A stretch of DNA of 64,000 bases from assembly GCA_903899015.1 (NCBI GenBank), contig CAIUHP010000084.1:22702-86701 (forward strand). Reading direction: 5' to 3'. Shown here in pieces: positions 58,088 through 64,000 of the stretch. Made by a program: the position numbers and the translations under genes. This DNA is from an uncultured Armatimonadota bacterium (lineage in GTDB: Bacteria > Armatimonadota > Fimbriimonadia > Fimbriimonadales > Fimbriimonadaceae). Numbering within the stretch: the first letter of the stretch is position 1; each line of letters begins with the position of its first letter. The notes under the pieces were generated by a model. It saw only the letters and a program-made list of their open reading frames with translations, was not told the origin of the DNA and did not search any database.

Positions 58088-59752
58088 CTATGCTTGCCTC
58101 GACAGCAGCCGCCAAAGATTGACCGGCTCTCCGGTCGCAATCGCTTTTTCAGAAGCCTTGCCCGCCAGATAAAGAGTTAGGACAAGCATGGGAATCTGAA
58201 CAATCGTCAGTGTAAAGATTCCGAGCCAAATGGAACGTAAGATCAGCGAAGGAATGAGTAGGATCCCCTCCCCAACAATGAGGGGCAATGCTACGACCCC
58301 ATATACGCAGTTGGACACGACCTGTTGGAGCTTGTCGGCAAGGTCGGGATACCCAAGAATGACAACGTACTGAAGGCTCATGCGGGATGCCATACGTATC
58401 GGCATAAAGACGACAAACGCGACCGCCAGCATCGACCAATATTGAGAGCCAGTCACCGAGTAAGCAAGCGCCGCGCCTAAACAAAAAAGTCCAAAGGCAA
58501 CGATTGGAACACCCAGGTTTGCCAAAACTGCTTGCCACCCCAAAATCGGTAGAGGCGAGAGTAACTCTCTTCGCCGGATGGATGATTCGGCCGCCGTACG
58601 AGCAATTTGCATAAAGAACAAGGTCAGATAAGCAGTAATTCCTGCTAACAGACCAATTCCAATTAAGGCGGAATTGTTTTTTGCGCTGATGGCGGCCGCC
58701 AAAAATCCGAGCACGATGCCGCCAATTGCCGGAGCAATGAAATTGGCAAACGGCTTCTTCCAAGCGGCGCTCAGATGAGCCCAAAAAAGCGCCATCGCTC
58801 CGGTTCCGAATGGGGAAACGGTATATGTCTTGACTCCTTTGTGCTTAAAAGATGCAGATTTAGCTGCCATCACACCAGCAAGGCCGCCTTTCGCTGCTTG
58901 GCGAATCGTTGAAACTCGTTCCGCGCTGGCTATGGATTGTTCGTACCAGTTGGTGTTCGTAACGAACAGAGGAATCAGAGACACGCCATAACCAATGAGC
59001 AAATACAAAAGCGTTCGGTAAGCAGGTTGATGATTGAATCCAGCCACCAAAATGTCGGAAGCCAGACTCGATGGTTTAAATGGTATCCGTACCCAATTCG
59101 AGTTCGCGATGCTCACCAACGTGGAAGCTCCCCGGATCCACCATATCAACGCAATCGAGGCACCTAATGCGACGAAAACGCCAATCATGTATCGATGCAA
59201 GATGGACCGATTTGGGACCATGATCGAAACGAACATTGCGAGGTTGAAATAGGTACCTGTACTAGCAATCAACGCCACCGTGGGAATCCAACCGGGAGCC
59301 GAATAATGGGAATGAGTTGGAATCGTGCTGTGGCTAAATCGCGTCACGCTTGAGAAAACAATCAGGACCATGCCGCCAAAAAAGATTGCGCCTATCGTGA
59401 GCGCCGGTAACCGGTTGGCAAGAACGATCCTCCTTGAGATCGGGCTGGGAAAAATGTAGTCCACATCTGACATCGGGAATGCCAGTAACTGGTCGCCAAG
59501 TCCAGCATCGATCACGCTCAATCCGAGCAGAATCATGCAAAAAGTTGTAATCGCGCGCAGGATTTCTGGATTGATAGCACGACCGTTAGCGGGATCAACT
59601 GGGACACTATTGAAGCCAAAGGTCGTTAATGCGATCGAACCCAATATGAAGAGCGTGAAAAAAATAAGCGGTCCATACTTTCGAGGATCGCTGAAAGTTG
59701 TTCGTAACGCATTGCGGATCTTCCATCCGCTCATTAAAAGGATGGGCTTCAT
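58088..59752 (-). CDS. ABC-2-type exporter permease (putative ABC exporter)
   Basis: A 554-residue membrane protein with about 12 helices. It starts MKPILLMSGWKIRNALRTTF and has LIFFTLFILGSIALTTFGF as helix 1. Basic interhelical loops (SSIRRRELLSPLPILGWQAV) are typical of ABC-2 exporter permeases. The gene overlaps the ATPase gene upstream by ATGA, so the two form one transporter. The substrate may be a lipid, peptide or drug. Its size suggests a fused or duplicated six-helix permease. Confidence 0.85.
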   Translation of the reverse strand: MKPILLMSGWKIRNALRTTFSDPRKYGPLIFFTLFILGSIALTTFGFNSVPVDPANGRAINPEILRAITTFCMILLGLSVIDAGLGDQLLAFPMSDVDYIFPSPISRRIVLANRLPALTIGAIFFGGMVLIVFSSVTRFSHSTIPTHSHYSAPGWIPTVALIASTGTYFNLAMFVSIMVPNRSILHRYMIGVFVALGASIALIWWIRGASTLVSIANSNWVRIPFKPSSLASDILVAGFNHQPAYRTLLYLLIGYGVSLIPLFVTNTNWYEQSIASAERVSTIRQAAKGGLAGVMAAKSASFKHKGVKTYTVSPFGTGAMALFWAHLSAAWKKPFANFIAPAIGGIVLGFLAAAISAKNNSALIGIGLLAGITAYLTLFFMQIARTAAESSIRRRELLSPLPILGWQAVLANLGVPIVAFGLFCLGAALAYSVTGSQYWSMLAVAFVVFMPIRMASRMSLQYVVILGYPDLADKLQQVVSNCVYGVVALPLIVGEGILLIPSLILRSIWLGIFTLTIVQIPMLVLTLYLAGKASEKAIATGEPVNLWRLLSRQA

Positions 59753-60480
59753 GCCGCAGGAGTGCCTTCGGTCAGTTCCAGGAACATATCTTCGAGCGAG
59801 GATTCTGCGCTTGACATCAGCTGCGACTTCAATTCTGAAACAGTGCCCTGAACGATGAGTTGTCCCTTCTTCAGAATGATCACGCGATCACAAAGTCTTT
59901 CCGCGGTATCGAGCATGTGGGTCGAGATGAGAATGGCATTCCCCTGGGCTCGACGCTCCATCATCATGCTTTTCAACTCGCGCATGCCCTTCGGATCAAG
60001 ACCAATAAGGGGCTCATCAAAGCAGAACACTTGAGCTTGGTGGATAAAAGCACATGCGCAAGCAAGTTTTTGGCGCATCCCTTTCGACAAGCTCGCCCCA
60101 AGGTCGTTTCGCTTATCCCATAGATCCAATCTCGTCAAGATTTCTTCCGCGTGGACGAGGTCCTCTTCCATACGATATGCCGCTGCAATAAACCTTAGAT
60201 GCTCCATGACCGTTAGCATTTCATACGGATTTGGAACTTCTGGAACGAACGCAAGAGTTCGCTTTGCTGCAACAGGATCATCGGCAACATTGTGCCCGTT
60301 CAAAAGAATGGTTCCCGAACTCGGTTGAAGGAGGCTGGCCACGCAACGAATCGTTGTTGTTTTCCCTGCACCATTGGGGCCTAATAAGCCGACTATTTCG
60401 CCCGAATTGACGCTAAACGACAGGTTGTCAACCGCTGTCATCGCACCGAATCTCTTGGTGAGGCTAAGAATCTGGAGCAT
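59749..60480 (-). CDS. ABC transporter ATP-binding protein
   Basis: A 243-residue ABC-2-type ATPase. The Walker A loop is VGLLGPNGAGKTTTIRCVAS, the signature LGASLSKGMRQKLACACAFI, the Walker B CFDEPLIGLDPKGM, and the switch histidine is in ILISTHMLDTAERLC. It is translationally coupled to the permease, whose start overlaps this stop. It closely resembles bacitracin- or gliding-type exporters, but no specific substrate can be assigned. The start is ATG at 60480 with TATGGT about 10 bases upstream. Confidence 0.95.
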   Translation of the reverse strand: MLQILSLTKRFGAMTAVDNLSFSVNSGEIVGLLGPNGAGKTTTIRCVASLLQPSSGTILLNGHNVADDPVAAKRTLAFVPEVPNPYEMLTVMEHLRFIAAAYRMEEDLVHAEEILTRLDLWDKRNDLGASLSKGMRQKLACACAFIHQAQVFCFDEPLIGLDPKGMRELKSMMMERRAQGNAILISTHMLDTAERLCDRVIILKKGQLIVQGTVSELKSQLMSSAESSLEDMFLELTEGTPAA

Positions 60481-60522
60481 CTATGAAAAGACCATACCCC
60501 GAGGTTTGTCCGTGCGAAAGGA

Positions 60523-61218
60523 TTAGTCTTTGAACTTGCTTCTTAGTGTTGCTCGTCGCAAGTCCGATTTCAGCTTGTAGTCCTTGGGTGGATTCCAATC
60601 GAAGTTAACGCTCGTCGGCGACTCGTTGAGTCGAATATCCGAGTACGTAGTAAACTCCGTACTGCCGCGAAACGCATATTCCCACCCAAGTGGTAGATAA
60701 GTCGATGGGCTAATGTACACAGAAACCATGCTTCCGGGAAGAGATTGCTCGCCGGTCTCAAGGGCATAAACCTTCGCACCTTTAAACGTCGCTTCACGAA
60801 CCTTGCCCATGGAGAAATACTTAGGCTTGGACTTCGAGAGGAAAGCCTCCATGCCATTGATAAATGGGGAGCCTGGTACACGATCAAAAAGGCTGAACGT
60901 TTTGCCGGTCTGATCCACCATGTAGGCGATCGCTTGGCTCATCACCATGAATCCTCGATCCACGATGGCACCCTTGCTATTGGTGACAACTGAGTCGGAG
61001 CGATAGTGGTTTGGTCTTACAAGCCAGCATTCCGAGCGAAGCACTTCCATCTCATGGCGATGAATTTCAAACCAATGAATTGTTTTGGCTTCGCTGATAT
61101 TTTTATAGTATCGTTCGCAAACCGCTTGTGACTCCGCTTCTGACAAGTAATTTTGCGGCGTACGTGGGCCTAGCGCGGTGGCACTAAGCGCGATGCATGA
61201 CCAAACCAGGTGATTCAT
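60523..61218 (-). CDS. LolA/DUF2092-like secreted protein
   Basis: 231 residues. The N-terminus MNHLVWSCIALSATALG looks like a signal peptide. The mature part has the LolA-like beta pattern (YYKNISEAKTIHWFEIHRHE; WLVRPNHYRSDSVVTNSKGA; YISPSTYLPLGWEYAFRG) and ends with the family-like FDWNPPKDYKL. It begins one base after the molybdenum-hydroxylase stop (TGA-T-ATG), so it is the third gene of the iorA-iorB operon. A periplasmic partner that carries a lipid or substrate is possible. It resembles the gene at 21336 in fold only. Confidence 0.68.
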   Translation of the reverse strand: MNHLVWSCIALSATALGPRTPQNYLSEAESQAVCERYYKNISEAKTIHWFEIHRHEMEVLRSECWLVRPNHYRSDSVVTNSKGAIVDRGFMVMSQAIAYMVDQTGKTFSLFDRVPGSPFINGMEAFLSKSKPKYFSMGKVREATFKGAKVYALETGEQSLPGSMVSVYISPSTYLPLGWEYAFRGSTEFTTYSDIRLNESPTSVNFDWNPPKDYKLKSDLRRATLRSKFKD

Positions 61219-61219
61219 A

Positions 61220-63268
61220 TCAGAATTTCAGCGGCAAAGTCCGAATACGCATACTGATCGCGTCGAAAATGGCATTTCCTATTGCAGGCGCAATCGCGAG
61301 GATGGGGACTTCTCCTGCGCCGGCTGAGGCAATATCGGGTCGATCAATCAGGATCGTTTCGAATCTGGGAACATCCCAATATCTCGGAACAGGGTAAGTG
61401 CCTAGGTGAGGGTTCTTGATTTTGCCGTTGGCAAACTGGATTGCTTCGAAGAGTGCTCCACCAATTCCCATAATCACCGCCCCTTCCACCTGGTTCTTCA
61501 AGTGATCAGGATTGAGAATCTTTCCGCATTGGTAAGCATTGACCGCGCGAACAACTTTAATTTCTTTGGTCAAATCGTTCACTGCTAGTTCGACAACGGT
61601 AGCGATGTAACCGTTCTTTTCAGTTCCACAAGCAATTCCGAAACCAACGCCCTCGGCCTTCTTGCGGTCCTTCCAACCAAATTTATCAGCGGCGGCGACC
61701 AGGACTTCTCGTAAATGAGAGTCGGTCGGCAAGTTCTTTAGCCGAAATTCAAGCGGATCCATTCCGGCTTCGTGAGCGAGTTCGTCAACGTGACTTTCGC
61801 GGGCGAAATTATTGAATGTCGCGCCCAAGCATCGGTAAGAGCCTTGTCGCAACGGCGATTCCGCTTGAATCGATTTCGTCGCCGGGCTCGGAACGGTGTA
61901 GGGGATATCAATGCCGGGAGAACCGGAGTTAAAGTTCGTGAAACTCCAAGCCGTGATCTTTCCGTCGGAAGACACGGCACTTGTAATCTCATTCACGCCG
62001 GCAGGGCGGAAATAGGCGTGGGTGAACTCCTCGATCCGTGTCCACACCAGCTTGATCGGTTTGCCGAGCGCTTTCGAGATTCGAGCAGCCTCGACGGCTG
62101 CGTCACCCGAATGCTTGCCGCCATATCCCGACCCAGTGTCGGGAACCTGAACTCGGACCTGCCTCTCCGGAATGCCAAGCGCGGTTGCTACTTCGGACCG
62201 AACACCAAAGGGGCGTTGGGTTCCCGTGATAACGGTCATTTTGGAACCATCCCAGTCCGCCAAGGCTGCTCGAGGTTCAAGCGGAACGTGGGCGATGTAG
62301 TTTGCCGTGTAAGTAGCTTGCAGCTTCTTTGATCCAGCGGGAATCGATGGATCAGGGATGGCAGTCGTTCCTCGCAGTAAGGTGAACAACTCGTTGTTGC
62401 TCGGACCAGGAATTTCGGTCCATTCCGCTTTTAAGCTCGCAAGTGCCTTTGCGGCCGCTCGCTGGGTAGGACCGGCTACTGCGACGAAGTTCGCTTCGTG
62501 AACAACCTTGATTCCCGGCATTGTTTCCGCCTCTTTTGAGTCAAGGGATTTTAGAGTTGCGCCGAACGATGGAGCCCGTAATACCTTGGCATGGAGCATT
62601 CCGGGTTTGGTTTGATCGATGGAATAGTGGTGTCGTCCCGTTACAATGTTTCGAGCGCCGACCTTAGGAAGGGAAGTTCCCATCGTTTTCCAAGACTTGC
62701 TCGGTGTAAGTTGGATATCAGTAGGGATAGCCTTGGAAAAGGGCTGTCCCTTAGCAATCTCACCGTAAGTCGCACTATGAGAGCCAGCCGACAGTTTGCC
62801 CGCATCAGCTCTAACAGTTGATTTGGAAACCTTCCATTTGGTGGCTGCTAAATCGACTAGTGCTAATCGTGCTGCGGCCGCTGCCTTACGGAGTTGAGGA
62901 ACCATCATCGGCGTGGTTAAACTGCCGAAAGTGCCCATGTCGTAGGGGACGAGATCCGTGTCACCCATGATCAAGGTTACGGATTCGGGGGAGACGCGTA
63001 GCTCTTCTGAGACCGCTTGGGTCAGCGAAGTTCGCGCATTTTGTCCCACTTCAACCTTTCCGGTGAGAACCGTGATTTTGTTGTCTGGCCCAATGTGAAT
63101 CCATGCGCTGATGACCTGAGGCAAAGGTTGGCCTCGACGCTGATCAGTTGCGAGCGCAAGCACACTTGAACCACTAGCCATTACGAGGATGCCGCCTCCA
63201 AGAATCTTAAGCAAAGAGCGGCGGGTCAACTCGCTGTCAGTAGTAGTCAATTCCATGTCGTCGATCAC
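61220..63268 (-). CDS. Molybdenum hydroxylase large subunit (IorB/xanthine dehydrogenase type)
   Basis: About 682 residues. It begins with a twin-arginine region (ELTRRSLLKILGGGILVMAS), so it is likely exported folded. It has the aldehyde-oxidase and molybdopterin-binding pattern: PQVISAWIHIGPDNKITVLT, GKVEVGQNARTSLTQAVSEE, MGTFGSLTTPMMVPQLRKAA, GYGGKHSGDAAVEAARI and GIACGTEKNGYIATVVELAV. This is the isoquinoline 1-oxidoreductase beta class, here one chain including both halves. Start: GTG at 63268 overlaps the small-subunit stop (GTGA) with GGGAGG before it. The ATG at 63256 is the alternative. The substrate is probably an N-heterocycle or aldehyde. Confidence 0.9.
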   Translation of the reverse strand: MIDDMELTTTDSELTRRSLLKILGGGILVMASGSSVLALATDQRRGQPLPQVISAWIHIGPDNKITVLTGKVEVGQNARTSLTQAVSEELRVSPESVTLIMGDTDLVPYDMGTFGSLTTPMMVPQLRKAAAAARLALVDLAATKWKVSKSTVRADAGKLSAGSHSATYGEIAKGQPFSKAIPTDIQLTPSKSWKTMGTSLPKVGARNIVTGRHHYSIDQTKPGMLHAKVLRAPSFGATLKSLDSKEAETMPGIKVVHEANFVAVAGPTQRAAAKALASLKAEWTEIPGPSNNELFTLLRGTTAIPDPSIPAGSKKLQATYTANYIAHVPLEPRAALADWDGSKMTVITGTQRPFGVRSEVATALGIPERQVRVQVPDTGSGYGGKHSGDAAVEAARISKALGKPIKLVWTRIEEFTHAYFRPAGVNEITSAVSSDGKITAWSFTNFNSGSPGIDIPYTVPSPATKSIQAESPLRQGSYRCLGATFNNFARESHVDELAHEAGMDPLEFRLKNLPTDSHLREVLVAAADKFGWKDRKKAEGVGFGIACGTEKNGYIATVVELAVNDLTKEIKVVRAVNAYQCGKILNPDHLKNQVEGAVIMGIGGALFEAIQFANGKIKNPHLGTYPVPRYWDVPRFETILIDRPDIASAGAGEVPILAIAPAIGNAIFDAISMRIRTLPLKF

Positions 63269-63741
63269 TTCGTGCCTCCCATTACTTTGGAAGCCCGTTG
63301 AATGGCACGAATCATGCGAGGATAGGAGCCGCAACGGCAAATGTTTCCGCCCATTCGCTGAGTAATTTGTTCTTCGGTAGGGTGCGGATTGCTATGTAAA
63401 AGACCTGACGCAGCCATGATCATTCCCGCCACGCAGTAGCCGCATTGCATAGCGCCCTCATCTAAAAATGCTTGTTGGATAGGATGAAGCACGCCGTTCT
63501 TCTCAAGCCCTTCGATCGTAGTAATTGAACTTCCGACTGCCTCGCTGAGAGGAGTAATACACGAGTGGGCTGCCGATCCGTCGATGAGAACGGTGCATGC
63601 ACCACATTGGGACTCTCCGCAGCCGAACTTAGTCCCAGTTAGTCCAAGGTCATTACGTAAGATCTCTAAAAGACTCGTTTCTGGATCGGCGTCGATCTGA
63701 TGTTTGACTCCGTTGACTTCAATCTCGATGCTATTGCTCAT
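63265..63741 (-). CDS. Molybdenum hydroxylase small [2Fe-2S] subunit (IorA type)
   Basis: 158 residues with two [2Fe-2S] domains. The plant-type ferredoxin part has KFGCGESQCGACTVLIDGSA with the cysteine pattern C-x4-C-x2-C, then SCITPL. The helical domain has GAMQCGYCVAGMIMAASGLL and GGNICRCGSYPRMIRAIQRA. It carries electrons from the molybdenum centre. No flavin subunit gene is present, which fits the IorAB class that passes electrons to a cytochrome. It heads the iorA-iorB-LolA-like operon, with a TTAGAT box about 14 bases upstream. Confidence 0.95.
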   Translation of the reverse strand: MSNSIEIEVNGVKHQIDADPETSLLEILRNDLGLTGTKFGCGESQCGACTVLIDGSAAHSCITPLSEAVGSSITTIEGLEKNGVLHPIQQAFLDEGAMQCGYCVAGMIMAASGLLHSNPHPTEEQITQRMGGNICRCGSYPRMIRAIQRASKVMGGTK

Positions 63742-63932
63742 AGGTTTTCCGCAAATCTAACGTTACCACCCAATGGACACTTAGAACTGTGATTCTGTTC
63801 GACGGTATGGATTCGATCGGTTCAAAGAAACGCAAAAATCAGTTTTGCAAAATTGTCCTTCTGGAGTGCTCCTCAGAAATCTGTACCAGCCGTTAGATTA
63901 GTCTCCTCGTCTTGAAGACGTAAGGAGTTGCA
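63742..63932. other. Intergenic before the IS3-type element
   Basis: Carries the iorA promoter region on the minus strand and, on the plus strand, a TAAGGAG site before the transposase TTG. Sequence from about 63880 (TGTACCAGCCGTTAG) may be the left end of the insertion sequence, but the matching right end is outside the window. Confidence 0.35.
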
Positions 63933-64000
63933 TTGAAGAAATCAAAGTTCACTGAGGATCAGATTGTAAAGATCCTTTCTGAGGCCTCTCGCGGCGAGAA
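63933..64000 (+). mobile_element. IS3-family transposase OrfA, cut by window edge
   Basis: The first 22 residues, KKSKFTEDQIVKILSEASRG after the TTG start, match the N-terminal helix-turn-helix of IS3-type OrfA proteins (pattern [KR]-[RK]-F-T-E-[ED]-Q-I). The ribosome site TAAGGAG lies just before the start. The element continues beyond the window, so completeness and insertion targets cannot be judged. Confidence 0.7.

Noticed and set aside
63742..63932. Complete insertion sequence end with inverted repeat
   Set aside because: The right end lies outside the window, so the repeat cannot be verified.

Overview
The window looks like ordinary chromosome from a Gram-negative-type (diderm) bacterium, most likely an Armatimonadota member of the Fimbriimonas kind. 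This placement is an inference. The evidence is a pseudopilin whose N-terminus reads FTLIELLVVIAIIAILAAIL followed by FPVFAQAK, a pattern I associate with Armatimonadota; a RemA-mreBCD cluster; lipid A genes (fabZ-lpxA-lpxB) together with CsaB and an LptC-like protein; frequent GTG and TTG starts; and many genes that lack a Shine-Dalgarno sequence but have a -10 box directly before the start codon. GC content is moderate. I see no prophage, CRISPR array or large island. The only mobile DNA is the start of an IS3-type transposase at the right edge.

Layout. 0.3-6 kb: a small membrane protein, a GH20 hexosaminidase, tRNA-Arg(TCT), an AraD-type aldolase, a degenerate rhodanese-methyltransferase fusion, a DUF6868-like protein and CinA. 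6.2-13.9 kb: an Ig-like membrane protein coupled to purH, a Gly-rich protein, then remA-mreB-mreC-mreD and glutamate dehydrogenase. 14-16.4 kb: fabZ-lpxA-lpxB. 16.3-18.9 kb (minus): menG/ubiE, polyprenyl diphosphate synthase and a NagD-like HAD phosphatase, a quinone-related operon. 19-28.3 kb: a GH78-like rhamnosidase, a LolA/DUF2092-like protein, an S9 peptidase, a long-chain acyl-CoA synthetase and queC-queE-lipoprotein. 28.5-36.9 kb: rhomboid, DUF5693-csaB, a secreted FnIII-type lipoprotein, an LptC/LptA-like protein, an HD hydrolase and an M42 peptidase. 37-38.5 kb: two tandem paralogous zinc-ribbon membrane proteins. 38.5-44 kb: lipB with a frameshifted L-serine dehydratase, the RNase P RNA, a threonine dehydratase-like enzyme and a penicillin-acylase family enzyme. 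44-49.5 kb: an orphan sugar-type binding protein, a hydroxyproline-type catabolic operon and a MarR regulator. 49.7-52.9 kb: lipoproteins, a mono-haem protein, a TPR-sulfotransferase and a pseudopilin. 53-64 kb: a CPA2-type antiporter, a DUF4287/DUF5655-like protein, a beta-propeller phosphoesterase, an ABC-2 exporter pair, a LolA-like protein, an IorAB-type molybdenum hydroxylase and the IS3 start.

Working together. MreBCD with RemA concerns cell shape. FabZ/LpxA/LpxB and the LptC-like protein indicate lipid A synthesis and LPS transport. CsaB suggests pyruvylated wall polymer that retains S-layer-type proteins. MenG and the prenyl synthase make respiratory quinone. QueC and QueE feed queuosine-type 7-deazaguanine. 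The flavoprotein heterotrimer plus the DapA-family lyase probably oxidise D-hydroxyproline and deaminate the product.

The points I would look at first are the recurring TAnnnT box 5-9 nt before start codons (leaderless mRNAs), a perfect 14-bp inverted repeat that includes part of the S9 peptidase start codon, the tandem zinc-ribbon membrane pair, RemA overlapping mreB, and the single frameshift in the serine dehydratase gene.
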